Shown here piece after piece: positions 27,382 through 37,074 of a DNA stretch of 64,000 bases (positions within the stretch are counted from its first letter, which is position 1; every line of letters starts with the position of its first letter). Location: positions 62,001 to 126,000 of the forward strand of contig NZ_JANUGZ010000003.1 in assembly GCF_024753205.1 (NCBI RefSeq), read 5' to 3'. The DNA is from Massilia aurea (GTDB taxonomy: Bacteria; Pseudomonadota; Gammaproteobacteria; Burkholderiales; Burkholderiaceae_D). A program made the translations under genes and the position numbers. The notes beneath the pieces are model-generated. The model was not told the origin of the DNA. It was given only the letters and a program-made list of their open reading frames with translations, and made no database searches.

Positions 27382-28089
27382 TCAGTTGCGCAGATCGTCG
27401 ACCGCTTCGCGGCCAAAGCCAGGTGCGAGCAGATAATCGGCCAGGTTGCGCGCGCAGTCCTCGGGTGAGGTCAGGCCGCCCGTGTCCTTCAGCTCGACGA
27501 AGCGCTCGCGCAGCGGGAAGTTGGCGTCCGGTGTCGCGCGGATCGCCGCCTGCATGTCGGTGTCGATGACGCCCGGCGCCAGGCTGACCGCCAGCACCTG
27601 CGGGTCGCCATCAAGCTGGATGGCGCGCGCATGCTGGTCGAGCGCAGCCTTCGTCGCGCAGTACACGGCCCAGCCAGGATAGGCATTGCGCCCTGCCCCG
27701 CTGGACACGTGCAGGATGCGCCGCGCCGCATCGGGCGCGGCCTGCACGAATGCGGCGGCCAGCGCCAGCGGCGCGCCAACGTTGAGCATCACCGCCTGCA
27801 GCACGTCTGCCGGATCCTGCGCGGCAAGCGGGCCCACTGGCGTGACGACGCCGGCATTGTTGACGAGGTACACCGTATCGGCGCCCGCAAGGAAATCGCG
27901 CAGCGTTGGCCCGGCGAGCCAGGCCTGCAATGCAGCCGGATCGGCCATGTCGACTTCGGCCTGTTCGATCCCGGCCAGCGCAGAACGTCCGCGCGCCAGG
28001 CCCAGTACGGCCAGGCCGCGCGATTGCAGTTCGGCCGCGATGGCGGCCCCGAGGCCACGGGTGTGGCCGGTGACGATGACTTTTTTCAT
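27382..28089 (-). CDS. Short-chain dehydrogenase/reductase
   Basis: A 235-residue NAD(P)-dependent oxidoreductase of the classical SDR fold. It has the TGHTRGLG dinucleotide loop at residues 7-14, NNAGVV (about 76-81), an active-site Ser in HVSSG and the YCATK catalytic Tyr/Lys (about 142-146). The substrate is unknown. It begins 10 bases after murB with AAGGA as ribosome-binding site, so it is probably cotranscribed with murB. Confidence 0.92.
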   Translation of the reverse strand: MKKVIVTGHTRGLGAAIAAELQSRGLAVLGLARGRSALAGIEQAEVDMADPAALQAWLAGPTLRDFLAGADTVYLVNNAGVVTPVGPLAAQDPADVLQAVMLNVGAPLALAAAFVQAAPDAARRILHVSSGAGRNAYPGWAVYCATKAALDQHARAIQLDGDPQVLAVSLAPGVIDTDMQAAIRATPDANFPLRERFVELKDTGGLTSPEDCARNLADYLLAPGFGREAVDDLRN

Positions 28090-28099
28090 GAGGTGTTCC

Positions 28100-29116
28100 T
28101 TAGATGAAGACGGGTTCGGGTTCCAGCATCACGCCGTAGCGCGCCGCCACATCGGCCTGGATGGCTGCGGCCAGCCGGACAACATCCTGCCCCGTGGCCC
28201 CGCCCAGGTTAACGAGCACCAGCGCCTGCTTGTGGTACACGCCGGCCGCGCCCAGGTGGCGGCCCTTCCAGCCGCACTGGTCGATCAGCCAGCCCGCGGC
28301 CAGCTTGAACGTGCCGTCCGGCTGGGCGTGGTGCACCAGGGTCGGGAACTGCGCGAGCAGGCGCGTGCATTCGGCGTTTGACACCACCGGGTTCTTGAAG
28401 AAGCTGCCGGCATTGCCGATCTCGCGCGGATCGGGCAGCTTGCGGCGCCGGATCGCTTCGACCATCAGGCCGATGTCGTTCGGCGTGGGCGCCGTCAAGC
28501 CCGCGTCGCGCACTGCATTGCCCAGTTCGGCGTAGCGCAGGTTTGGCTGCCATGCGCGCGGCAGGGCAAACGTCACGTCCAGCACGACGAGATTGGCGCC
28601 GTCTAGATGCTTGAAGATGCTGTCGCGGTAGCCGAAGCGGCAGGCGGCCGCGTCCAGCGTGCGCGTGGCGCCGCTTGCCATGTCGTAGGCAGTGAGGCTA
28701 TGGAATACGTCCTTGGTTTCGACGCCATACGCCCCCACATTCTGGATAGGCGCGGCGCCCACGGTGCCGGGTATCAGGGACAGGTTTTCCAGCCCGCCGA
28801 TGCCCTGCTCGAGCGTGAAGCGCACGAAGCCGTGCCAGTTTTCACCGGCCTGGGCGCGTACGAGGATTTTGCCGGCCTCTTCGCCCAGCACCTCGCGGCC
28901 CTGCCCGGTCATGTGCAGCACCAGGCCCTCGACGTCGCGCGTGAACAGCAGATTGCTGCCGCCGCCAAGCACCAGGCGTGGCAAGGCAGCCAGCGCCGGA
29001 TCGGCACGCACCGCGGCAAGTTGCTCTGCGCCATCCACGCGCAGGTAGTGGCGCGCGCGGGCGGGAATGCGGAAGGTATTGAACGTGTCGAGCGGCTGGT
29101 CGTGAATGAGAGGCAT
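28100..29116 (-). CDS. murB: UDP-N-acetylenolpyruvoylglucosamine reductase
   Basis: A 338-residue FAD enzyme of peptidoglycan synthesis, reducing UDP-GlcNAc-enolpyruvate to UDP-MurNAc with NADPH; the length matches the E. coli type (342). The FAD-binding part includes LVLGGGSNLLF (about 54-64), and the active-site serine sits in NAGSFFKNP. The start MPLIHDQPLDTF (29116) is chosen because homologues begin near here; the longer frame to 29230 runs into the promoter region shared with yajQ. murB next to a beta-lactamase operon is suggestive, but murB is separated from it by the SDR gene and has its own promoter region. Confidence 0.95.
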   Translation of the reverse strand: MPLIHDQPLDTFNTFRIPARARHYLRVDGAEQLAAVRADPALAALPRLVLGGGSNLLFTRDVEGLVLHMTGQGREVLGEEAGKILVRAQAGENWHGFVRFTLEQGIGGLENLSLIPGTVGAAPIQNVGAYGVETKDVFHSLTAYDMASGATRTLDAAACRFGYRDSIFKHLDGANLVVLDVTFALPRAWQPNLRYAELGNAVRDAGLTAPTPNDIGLMVEAIRRRKLPDPREIGNAGSFFKNPVVSNAECTRLLAQFPTLVHHAQPDGTFKLAAGWLIDQCGWKGRHLGAAGVYHKQALVLVNLGGATGQDVVRLAAAIQADVAARYGVMLEPEPVFI

Positions 29117-29259
29117 GATGTAACGGCGTAAAAGTGTCGTTTCATTATAGTGGTTCGTGCATTGCCGGCTTTCCACACGGGTGAAACGGTCGCGATTCGG
29201 GCCGCCGTCCGCTAAAATAGAGCGATTCATCTACATGCAAGACAAAACAAGGACACCCC

Positions 29260-29745
29260 ATGCCATCATTTGATGTCGTCTGCGAAGCAGACATGGTCGA
29301 AGTAAAGAACGCGGTTGAGCAATCGAACAAAGAAATCACGACCCGTTTCGATTTCAAGGGCAGCTCGGCCAATGTCGAGCAAAAAGACAAGGAACTGACG
29401 CTGTTTGCCGATTCCGATTTCCAGCTGACCCAGGTCAAGGACGTCCTGATCAACAAGATGGCCAAGCGCAAGGTCGACGTACGCTTTCTGGACGAAGGCA
29501 AGGTCGAGAAAATCGGCGGCGACAAGGTCAAGCTGGTGATCAAGGTGCGCAACGGTATCGAAACCGACGACGCGAAAAAAATCACCAAGCTGGTCAAGGA
29601 AAGCAAGATGAAGGTGCAGGCGAGCATCCAGGGCGAATCGGTGCGCATCACGGGCGCCAAGCGCGACGACCTGCAGACGGCCATGGCCATGCTGCGCAAG
29701 GACGTGGAAGACCTGCCGCTGGCCTTCAACAACTTCCGCGACTGA
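29260..29745 (+). CDS. yajQ: YajQ-family cyclic-di-GMP-binding protein
   Basis: A 161-residue cytoplasmic protein of two ferredoxin-like halves, the standard YajQ length. Signatures include [11 protein letters not shown] at the N-terminus, [11 protein letters not shown] (about 27-37) and the closing [10 protein letters not shown]. YajQ proteins in Xanthomonas and others bind c-di-GMP and modulate transcription. AAGGAC precedes the ATG. It diverges from murB, with TAAAAT (about 29214) a possible -10. Single gene. Confidence 0.95.
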   Translation: MPSFDVVCEADMVEVKNAVEQSNKEITTRFDFKGSSANVEQKDKELTLFADSDFQLTQVKDVLINKMAKRKVDVRFLDEGKVEKIGGDKVKLVIKVRNGIETDDAKKITKLVKESKMKVQASIQGESVRITGAKRDDLQTAMAMLRKDVEDLPLAFNNFRD

Positions 29746-29923
29746 TCGGTATCAGCGCGTTGCAACGGGCCGGCATGACCGGCGCTGGCACAGGGCGATC
29801 CGTGGACAATGTGTCCGCTGAAGCCTTGTAACGCTTGGAGTAAAATGGCGCCGTGCATCGACCAGGGGTCGAGTATTACGCACCGCAGCCACTCCGGGCA
29901 GATTAGGTAGTCTAAGGATAGCA

Positions 29924-31192
29924 ATGAAACGTGTTGATGATTTCCGCCTGCGCATGGGCAACAAGGAATACGTGCCCATCATGATCGGCGGAATGGGTGT
30001 GGACATTTCGACGTCCGAGCTGGCGCTGGAAGCAGCCCGCCTGGGCGGGATCGGCCATATCTCCGATGCAATGTCGCAAGACGTGTCCGACCGCAAGTTC
30101 GACACCACGTACGTCAAGGAAAAAACCAAGACCTACAAGTTCAACATCAACAACATGAACAAGGCCGTGGTCCAGTTCGATCTGGATCACCTGGCCGAGG
30201 CTACGCGCCGTCATGTCAGCTCCACCATGGAAGCGAAGAAAGGCGATGGCCTGATCTACGTGAACTGCATGGAAAAGCTGACCATGAACGCGCCGAAGGA
30301 AACGCTGCGCGTGCGCCTGGCGTCAGCCCTGGACGGCGGCATTGACGGCATCACGCTGTCGGCCGGCCTGCACCTGGGTTCGTTCGAGCTGATCAAGGAT
30401 CACCCGCGTTTCCGTGATGCGCACCTGGGCATCATCGTCTCGTCCGTGCGCGCGCTGCAACTGTTCCTGCGCAAAGTCTCGCGCCTGGACCGCAAGCCCG
30501 ACTTCATCATCGTCGAAGGCCCGCTGGCCGGTGGCCACCTGGGCTTCGGCATGGATGACTGGAAGCAATACGACCTGCACACGATCATGGACGAGATCCA
30601 TGCGTTCGTGAAGGCCGAGCAGCTGGGCATCCCGGTGATTGCCGCCGGTGGCGTGTTCACCGGTTCGGATGCCGTCAGCTTCCTCGAAAAAGGCGCCGGC
30701 GCCGTCCAGGTCGCCACGCGCTTTACCGTGACCACCGAATGCGGCCTGCCTGACGACGTCAAGCAGGAATACTTCCGCGCCAGCGAAGAAGACATCGAAG
30801 TCAACGGCATCTCGCCGACCGGCTATCCGATGCGCATGCTCAAGAATACGCCGGCCATTGGCTCGGGCATTCGCCCGGGCTGCGAGTCGTATGGCTATCT
30901 GCTCGATGCGACTGGCAATTGCTCGTACATCAATGCCTACAACCGCGAGGTGCAGGCGCATCCGGAACTGAAAAAAGTCACGGTGATGGACAAGACCTGC
31001 CTGTGCACGCACATGCGCAACTTCAATTGCTGGACGTGCGGACATTACACGTACCGCCTGAAGGACACGTCGCATCTGCTGGCCGATGGCAAGTATCAGA
31101 TCCTGAGCGCCCAGCACGTGTTCGAGGATTACCAGTTCAGCGTCAACAACGAGATCGCCTTGCCCGAGAAACAGGACATCATCGCGGCGTAA
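29924..31192 (+). CDS. Nitronate monooxygenase-like FMN protein with Cys-rich C-terminal region
   Basis: A 422-residue TIM-barrel flavoprotein of the 2-nitropropane dioxygenase/nitronate monooxygenase family. Family features: an N-terminal PIMIGGMGVDIST, VEGPLAGGHLG (about 195-205) and AAGGVFTGSDA with GAVQVATRF as the FMN phosphate-binding region. Beyond the usual barrel the C-terminal 100 residues contain a cysteine cluster, C359-L-C361-x7-C369-x2-C372, that could bind a metal or iron-sulfur centre. The usual substrate of such enzymes is propionate-3-nitronate or other nitroalkanes; the extra region makes the real reaction uncertain. AAGGA is 5 bases before the ATG. Single gene with its own terminator. 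Confidence 0.85.
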   Translation: MKRVDDFRLRMGNKEYVPIMIGGMGVDISTSELALEAARLGGIGHISDAMSQDVSDRKFDTTYVKEKTKTYKFNINNMNKAVVQFDLDHLAEATRRHVSSTMEAKKGDGLIYVNCMEKLTMNAPKETLRVRLASALDGGIDGITLSAGLHLGSFELIKDHPRFRDAHLGIIVSSVRALQLFLRKVSRLDRKPDFIIVEGPLAGGHLGFGMDDWKQYDLHTIMDEIHAFVKAEQLGIPVIAAGGVFTGSDAVSFLEKGAGAVQVATRFTVTTECGLPDDVKQEYFRASEEDIEVNGISPTGYPMRMLKNTPAIGSGIRPGCESYGYLLDATGNCSYINAYNREVQAHPELKKVTVMDKTCLCTHMRNFNCWTCGHYTYRLKDTSHLLADGKYQILSAQHVFEDYQFSVNNEIALPEKQDIIAA

Positions 31193-31244
31193 GCCCGCGA
31201 CGTAATCTCGCCTGTTGCTGTTGCCGCGCCGTACGGCGGCCATG

Positions 31245-31282
31245 AAAACGTCATTCCTGCCCCCGCGGGATTGACGTTTTTT
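31245..31282 (+). terminator. Rho-independent terminator after the nitronate monooxygenase gene
   Basis: AAAACGTCA and TGACGTTTT arms enclose a GC-rich inner region, followed by T residues to 31282. It lies 53 bases past the stop codon. Confidence 0.7.
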
Positions 31283-31408
31283 ATGTTTACGGCAGATTGA
31301 ACCGCCTTGTCCCGCCCCTGCCCCGTGATCGCCGCTGAATGTGCGCAGGCGCACCGAAGCCGTCTTGCATGAACGTTACGGTAACCATTCCATCAGCGGG
31401 AGTGAGCA

Positions 31409-33736
31409 ATGAGCGAAGAGAAAAAGCAGGTCCGTATTACCAAAGCGACGATGCCGGCCGGTGGCTGGGGTTCCGTTGGCGACGTCAGCACGATCCTGAC
31501 CGACCAGAACGTCGTCGTCAAAGACACGGGCTTGCTGCTCAAGCAAAACAAGACCGATGGCTTCGCCTGTGTCAGCTGCGCCTGGGCCAAGCCGGCCAAT
31601 CCGCATCCCTTCGAATTCTGTTCCAGCGGCGCCAAAGCCACCGCCTGGGAAACCACGAGCAAGTCCATCGGCGCCGACTTTTTCCAGCGCCACACCCTGA
31701 CCGAGCTCGAAGGCTGGAGCGACCATGAGCTCGAAGACCACGGCCGCCTGACCACGCCGCTGCGCTACGACGCCGCCAGCGATAAATACCTGCCGGTCGA
31801 ATGGGACGTGGCCTTCAACGAGATCGGCGCCGCGCTGCGCGGCTTTGACCCCAAGCAGGTCGTGTTCTACGCATCGGGCCGCGCCTCATTGGAAACGTCG
31901 TATATGTACCAATTGCTGGCGCGCATGTATGGCAACAACAACCTGCCGGACAGCTCGAACATGTGCCACGAAAGCACGTCGGTCGGCCTGCAAAAGACGA
32001 TCGGCATCGCGGTGGGCACGGTCAAGCTGAGCGATTTCGAGGACACCGATTGCATCCTGTTCTTCGGCCAGAACGTGGGCGTCAACAGCCCGCGCATGCT
32101 GCACCAGCTGCAAGAAGCGCGCAAACGTGACGTGCCGATTATCACCTTCAACCCGCTGCGCGAGCGCGGGCTGGTGAGCTTCACCAATCCGCAGTCGCCA
32201 CTGGAAATGCTGACCAGACAAGAGACGGCGATTTCGACCCAGTACCATCAGGTCAAGCCGGGTGGCGACACAGCCGTCATCATGGGCATGTGCAAGGCGA
32301 TCTTCGCGCTTGACGATGCAGCGCTGGCAGCCGGCGAACAGCGCGTGATCGACATCGCATTCATCCAGGAACACACCAACGGTTTCGGCGACTTCGAGCA
32401 GGCCGTGCGTGCCTGCTCGTGGGAAGCCATCGAGCGCGAAGCGGGCCTGTCGCAAGCGGCGCTCGAAGAAGCAGCGGGCGTGTATGCCAGGTCGAGCGCC
32501 GTGCTGGGCGTGTACGGCATGGGCCTGACCCAGCACCGCAATGGCGTGCAGAACGTGACGATGCTGGTCAACCTGCTGCTGTTGCGCGGCAATATCGGCA
32601 AGCCGGGCGCCGGCATCTGCCCGGTGCGCGGTCACTCGAACGTGCAGGGCCAGCGTACGGTCGGGATCACCGAAAAGCCCGAACTGGCGCCGCTCGACAA
32701 GCTCAAGGAACAATTCAACTTCGAGCCGCCGCGCGACATGGGCCTGACGACGGTGGATGCCTGCGAAGCCATTATCAAGCGTGATCTGCAGGGCTTCATC
32801 GGCCTGGGCGGCAATTTCCTGCGCGCCGTGCCGGAAACGGTGCTGATGGAAGCGGCCTGGCGCGAGCTGCCGCTGACGGTGCAGATCGCTACCAAGCTCA
32901 ACCGCAACCACGTCATTCACGGCAAGGCGGCCTACCTGCTGCCATGCCTGGGCCGGATCGAGATTGACCGCCAAGGCTCGGGCAACCAGTCCGTGTCGGT
33001 TGAGGACAGCACGTCGCACATGCACGGCTCGCGCGGGATGACCGAGCCAGCCGCGCCCGGGCTGCTGTCCGAACCGGCGATCGTGGCCGGCATTGCCAAG
33101 GCGACACTGGCGCCCAACCCCAATGTCAACTGGGACGCCTGGGTGGCCGATTACCGCGTCATCCGCAAGGCGATGGGCGTGACCTTCCCCGAGATTTTCA
33201 AGGATCTGAACGAGCGCATGTGGACGCCGGGCGGCTACCGCAAGCCACTGGCCGCCGCCGAGCGCATCTGGAAAACCGAGAGCGGCAAGGCCGAATTCAC
33301 GGTGCCCGAAGAACTGCCAGGCAACCCGAACATGCCGGGCGGCCCCGACATCCTGCGCCTGTTTACGATCCGCAGCGATGGCCAGTTCAACACGACCATC
33401 TACAGCAATGACGACCGCTTCCGCGGCGTGCACGGCAGCCGCATGGTGCTGTTCATGAACGCGGCCGACATGGAACGCTATGGCCTCGGCAAGGGCGACG
33501 TCGTGGCGCTGCGCACGCATGCAGACGACGGCGTGAATCGCCGGGTCGAAGGCTTGCAGATCGTGCCCTACGATGTGCCGTCCGGCTGCATCGCCGGTTA
33601 TTACCCGGAATGCAATCCGCTGATTCCGCTGTGGCACCACGCGAAGGAAAGCAAGGTGCCGGCGGCAAAAGCCATCGATGTGCTGCTCGAGCGCAGCACC
33701 CGTGGGGCAACCAGCGCAGCAACGAGCATTGCATGA
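31409..33736 (+). CDS. FdhF/YdeP-family molybdopterin oxidoreductase
   Basis: A 775-residue cytoplasmic molybdoenzyme related to formate dehydrogenase H. The N-terminal segment has Cys54-x2-Cys57 (FACVSCAWAKP) and a nearby Cys in EFCSSGA. Then come molybdopterin-binding domains (VVFYASGRAS, NMCHESTS, GQNVGVNSPR, NPLRERGL), LRGNIGKPGAGICPVRGHSNVQG, and a C-terminal dinucleotide-binding domain. In E. coli YdeP is linked to acid resistance; its true reaction is not established. GGGAG lies 7 bases before the ATG. The stop overlaps the fdhD start, whose product activates formate dehydrogenases by sulfuration, so the pair is functional. Confidence 0.93.
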   Translation: MSEEKKQVRITKATMPAGGWGSVGDVSTILTDQNVVVKDTGLLLKQNKTDGFACVSCAWAKPANPHPFEFCSSGAKATAWETTSKSIGADFFQRHTLTELEGWSDHELEDHGRLTTPLRYDAASDKYLPVEWDVAFNEIGAALRGFDPKQVVFYASGRASLETSYMYQLLARMYGNNNLPDSSNMCHESTSVGLQKTIGIAVGTVKLSDFEDTDCILFFGQNVGVNSPRMLHQLQEARKRDVPIITFNPLRERGLVSFTNPQSPLEMLTRQETAISTQYHQVKPGGDTAVIMGMCKAIFALDDAALAAGEQRVIDIAFIQEHTNGFGDFEQAVRACSWEAIEREAGLSQAALEEAAGVYARSSAVLGVYGMGLTQHRNGVQNVTMLVNLLLLRGNIGKPGAGICPVRGHSNVQGQRTVGITEKPELAPLDKLKEQFNFEPPRDMGLTTVDACEAIIKRDLQGFIGLGGNFLRAVPETVLMEAAWRELPLTVQIATKLNRNHVIHGKAAYLLPCLGRIEIDRQGSGNQSVSVEDSTSHMHGSRGMTEPAAPGLLSEPAIVAGIAKATLAPNPNVNWDAWVADYRVIRKAMGVTFPEIFKDLNERMWTPGGYRKPLAAAERIWKTESGKAEFTVPEELPGNPNMPGGPDILRLFTIRSDGQFNTTIYSNDDRFRGVHGSRMVLFMNAADMERYGLGKGDVVALRTHADDGVNRRVEGLQIVPYDVPSGCIAGYYPECNPLIPLWHHAKESKVPAAKAIDVLLERSTRGATSAATSIA

Positions 33737-34590
33737 ACGCGCGCACGTCCTTCCCCGGTGACGGCGGGCCGGATTATCCGGTAGCCAGCAGCGTGCCGGC
33801 GGCCTGCTGGCAGGCCGGCGCGAGCGAGGCGCTGGCCGAAGTGCTGGCCGAGGAAGTGCCGGTAGCGCTCGTCTACAACGGCATCAGCCACGCCGTGATG
33901 CTGGCTTCGCCTCAAGACCTGGAGGACTTCGCGCTGGGGTTCTCACTGTCCGAGCGCATCGTGCGCCAGGCGGCAGATATCCGCGACATCACCATCGAGA
34001 CGGGTCCGCACGGCATCACGTTGTCGATGGAGATTGCCCCCGGCGCCATGGCGCGCCTGAAGGAAACGCGGCGTGCACGCACCGGCAAGACCGGCTGCGG
34101 CCTGTGCGGCGTGGACAGCCTGGCCTGGTTCGAGCGCGAAACGGGCCTGATCGATGCACGCGATGGCGGCGCGCATGGCGTGACGACACAGTTTGCGCCC
34201 GATGCACTGCACCGCGCGATGGCCGCGATGGCGGCGCGCCAGCACCTGCACCTGGCAACCGGCGCCGTCCACGCGGCGGGCTGGGCCGACCGCGATGGCG
34301 TACTGCGCACGGTGCGCGAAGACGTCGGCCGCCACAATGCGCTCGACAAGCTGATCGGCGCGGTGGCGCACGATGGCGTGCCAGCCGACAGCGGCTTCGT
34401 CGTCGTGACCAGCCGTGCCAGTTTCGAGATGGTGCAAAAGACCGCGCGCGCCGGGATCGCCGTGCTGGCGGCCATCTCGGCGCCCACGGCCATGGCTGTT
34501 CGCCTGGCGGATGCAGCGGGCGTGACGCTGGCTGGCTTCGTGCGCGCCGGTCGCCACGTCGTCTACAGCCACCCGCAGCGCCTGACCTGA
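33733..34590 (+). CDS. fdhD: Formate dehydrogenase accessory sulfurtransferase
   Basis: A 285-residue protein that passes sulfur from a cysteine desulfurase to the molybdenum cofactor of formate-dehydrogenase-type enzymes. The essential Cys pair is in TGCGLCGVDS (C-x2-C, about 118-121). Further family blocks: DLEDFALGFSLSE, REDVGRHNALDKLIG and VVTSRASFEMVQK. The start ATG (33733) overlaps the stop of the molybdoenzyme as ATGA, so the two are translationally coupled. A longer frame reading would sit inside that upstream gene. Confidence 0.95.
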   Translation: MNARTSFPGDGGPDYPVASSVPAACWQAGASEALAEVLAEEVPVALVYNGISHAVMLASPQDLEDFALGFSLSERIVRQAADIRDITIETGPHGITLSMEIAPGAMARLKETRRARTGKTGCGLCGVDSLAWFERETGLIDARDGGAHGVTTQFAPDALHRAMAAMAARQHLHLATGAVHAAGWADRDGVLRTVREDVGRHNALDKLIGAVAHDGVPADSGFVVVTSRASFEMVQKTARAGIAVLAAISAPTAMAVRLADAAGVTLAGFVRAGRHVVYSHPQRLT

Positions 34591-34710
34591 GCGCTTGATA
34601 TAGACGCCTGCGCACGCCGCACACGCGGCGCGCGACAACGATGTTGAACGGGTATAAGCTGAAAGCATGCGCGCAACCGACGCAGCGCGATGCGAGAGAG
34701 GCGGCCCGAC

Positions 34711-37074
34711 ATGTCAACGTTTGCCCCTGCCGAGCAGGTCAGCTTCCTGGCTGATCAAGCGGGCACCATCACCAGTTGGAACCCGGCGTGCGCCGCGTTG
34801 TTCGGTCATGCTGCAGCCGATGTCATCGGTCAGCCGGTTGCCAGCCTGCTCGACGGCGCCAGCTGGACAGTCTTGCAAGGCGCCGCTCAGAGCCAGACCA
34901 CATTGGCGACCAGTGCCGGCCCCCGCCCTGCCAACCTCCACCTCGTGTTGCAGACTGGCCGCGACGGCGCCCCGCTCGGCTACAGCATCACCATCATCCC
35001 GGCAGTGATCAGCGTATCGGAAGGCGAGCGGCTCGGCGCGACACCACTGTCCGCCGTCGTCGACCTGCTGCCAGGCACCTTCTACATCATGAACCGCGAA
35101 GGCCGCGTCCTGCTATGGAACCATAACCTCGAGCGGCTATGCGAAATGATGCCAGACGAGATCGCCGCCGCCAACGGCATCGCCATGCTCGACCCGCGCG
35201 ACCGCCCCGGCGCGCTCAGACAGGTCGAGGCCATGTTCGACAACAACACCGAGATCGCCCTGGAAACCGACTACGTTTCGCGCAGTGGCCGCGAAACACC
35301 GATGCTGCTGCGCGGCGCGCGCATCGACTGCAACGGGGGCCAGTACATCTTCGGCATGGGCATCGACATTTCGCGCCAGCGCGCACGCGAGCGCCAGCTG
35401 GCCCTGTACCGGCGCGCGCTCAATGCGGCCCGCAATGGCGTGATCATCGCCCACGATGGGGGGCCCGACCACCTGATCGAGTACGTCAATCCCGCCTTTG
35501 AACACATCACCGGTTACAGCGCCGACGAAGTCATCGGGCGCGATTCGCGCTTCATGGCGGCGCCCGGGCTGGACGCCGACGAACGCAGCCGCATGCGCCG
35601 GGCGCTGCGCGAACACCGCTCGGTGCACGTCGTGCTGCGTAACCTGCGCAAGAATGGCGAACTGTTCTGGAATGACCTGCATATCACGCCCGTGCACGAC
35701 GACAATGGCAAGGTCACCCACTTCATCGGCATCATCAACGACGTCACCGCCAGCAAGCAGCGCACCGACAATCTCGGGCACGACGTCAACCATGACAGCC
35801 TGACGGGCCTTGCCAGCCGCACGCTGTTGCGCGACCGGCTTGACCATGCCCTGCACCTGGCTCAGCGCCACCAGACGCTGGTGGCCACAGTGCTGATCGA
35901 CCTGGACGGCTTCAAAGCCATCAACGACACCTTCGGCCACGATGCGGGCGACGCCGTGCTCAAGGTCGTGGCGCGGCGCTTGCAGGCAGCCGTGCGCGAC
36001 AGCGATACGGTGGCGCGCATGGCAGGCGATGAGTTTGCGATGGTGCTGGTCGACCAGCCGACACTGCGCTTCACGCTGCGCATGGTCGAACGGTTACGGC
36101 GCGCATTGATCATGCCGGTCTCGTTTGGCGGCAACGACATCGCCGTGGGCGCGAGCCTGGGCGTGGCGGCCTACCCGCACGATGGCGCGACGACGGCTGA
36201 CCTGATCCGCGCCGCCGACATGGCAATGCACCGCGCCAAGCGCCATGGCGGCGGCGTACACTTTCATTCCCGCGAAATGCACGACGTCAGCGCAGCGCGC
36301 ACCGCACTGGCCGACAGCATGCGCAGCGCACTCGAGGACGATCAGCTGTTCCTGTTGTTCCAGCCCCGGATGGAAGCGCACAGCGGCAAGGTGCGGGGGT
36401 TTGAGGCCCTGCTGCGCTGGCGCCATCCCGAGCATGGCGTGATGCTGCCGGCGTCTTTCCTGGCCGAAGCCGAAGAAAGCGGGCAAATTGTCGAGATCGG
36501 CGGCTGGGTGCTGGACCAGGCCTGCGCCTTCGCCCGCGACCTGCGCAGCGCCGGTTACGCCGGCTTGCCGGTGGCAGTGAACGTGACGCACCGCGAATAC
36601 AGCCGGCCCGATTTCATCGCCGGCATCGCCCGCCGCATGCAAGAGGCCGGGTTACCGCCCGGAAGCCTCGAAATCGAAATCCCCGAAGCTGACCTGATCC
36701 GCAACCCGGGCCTGGGGCGCGACCTCTCGGTGCAACTGCGCGCGACAGGCGCAATGCTGTCGGTCGACCAGTTCGGGCAAGGGATGTCCGATCTGGCGTT
36801 CCTGCAGCAGTTATCGGTGCGTCAGGTGAAACTGTCACGCAAGGCTGTGCACGACATCGCCGACCACGGCCGCAACGGCGCGCTCGCCCGGACCCTGATC
36901 GACATCGGCCACAACCTCGACATCACCGTGGTGGGCGAGGCGGTCGAAACCGAGGCGCAGGTCGACTTTTTGCGCAGCCACGGCTGCGACCAGATGCAGG
37001 GGCAATGGTTCAGCGCGCCGTTGTCGGCCGCCGCCGCGCGCGCTTTCCTCAAGGACCGGCAACATGCGTTGTAG
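34711..37074 (+). CDS. PAS-GGDEF-EAL protein with degenerate EAL site
   Basis: A 787-residue cytoplasmic signalling protein; the start is at 34711, with GAGAGAGG 9 bases upstream. PAS-like domains lie at about 8-90, 110-230 and 235-355, the last with a PAC segment. The GGDEF domain has A438-G-D-E-F442; AGDEF variants can be active. The EAL domain keeps E565-A-L567 and GEAVET, but DDFGTG is replaced by D686-Q-F-G-Q-G and the KID motif by KLS. Loss of a metal-binding Asp suggests it does not hydrolyse c-di-GMP, though it might still bind it. So it is either a cyclase or an effector. A 37-bp hairpin repeat begins within its last codon. Confidence 0.92.
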   Translation: MSTFAPAEQVSFLADQAGTITSWNPACAALFGHAAADVIGQPVASLLDGASWTVLQGAAQSQTTLATSAGPRPANLHLVLQTGRDGAPLGYSITIIPAVISVSEGERLGATPLSAVVDLLPGTFYIMNREGRVLLWNHNLERLCEMMPDEIAAANGIAMLDPRDRPGALRQVEAMFDNNTEIALETDYVSRSGRETPMLLRGARIDCNGGQYIFGMGIDISRQRARERQLALYRRALNAARNGVIIAHDGGPDHLIEYVNPAFEHITGYSADEVIGRDSRFMAAPGLDADERSRMRRALREHRSVHVVLRNLRKNGELFWNDLHITPVHDDNGKVTHFIGIINDVTASKQRTDNLGHDVNHDSLTGLASRTLLRDRLDHALHLAQRHQTLVATVLIDLDGFKAINDTFGHDAGDAVLKVVARRLQAAVRDSDTVARMAGDEFAMVLVDQPTLRFTLRMVERLRRALIMPVSFGGNDIAVGASLGVAAYPHDGATTADLIRAADMAMHRAKRHGGGVHFHSREMHDVSAARTALADSMRSALEDDQLFLLFQPRMEAHSGKVRGFEALLRWRHPEHGVMLPASFLAEAEESGQIVEIGGWVLDQACAFARDLRSAGYAGLPVAVNVTHREYSRPDFIAGIARRMQEAGLPPGSLEIEIPEADLIRNPGLGRDLSVQLRATGAMLSVDQFGQGMSDLAFLQQLSVRQVKLSRKAVHDIADHGRNGALARTLIDIGHNLDITVVGEAVETEAQVDFLRSHGCDQMQGQWFSAPLSAAAARAFLKDRQHAL

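Noticed and set aside
29752..30129. Minus-strand frame across the start of the nitronate monooxygenase gene
   Set aside because: Antisense to conserved FMN-barrel sequence and without motifs of its own.
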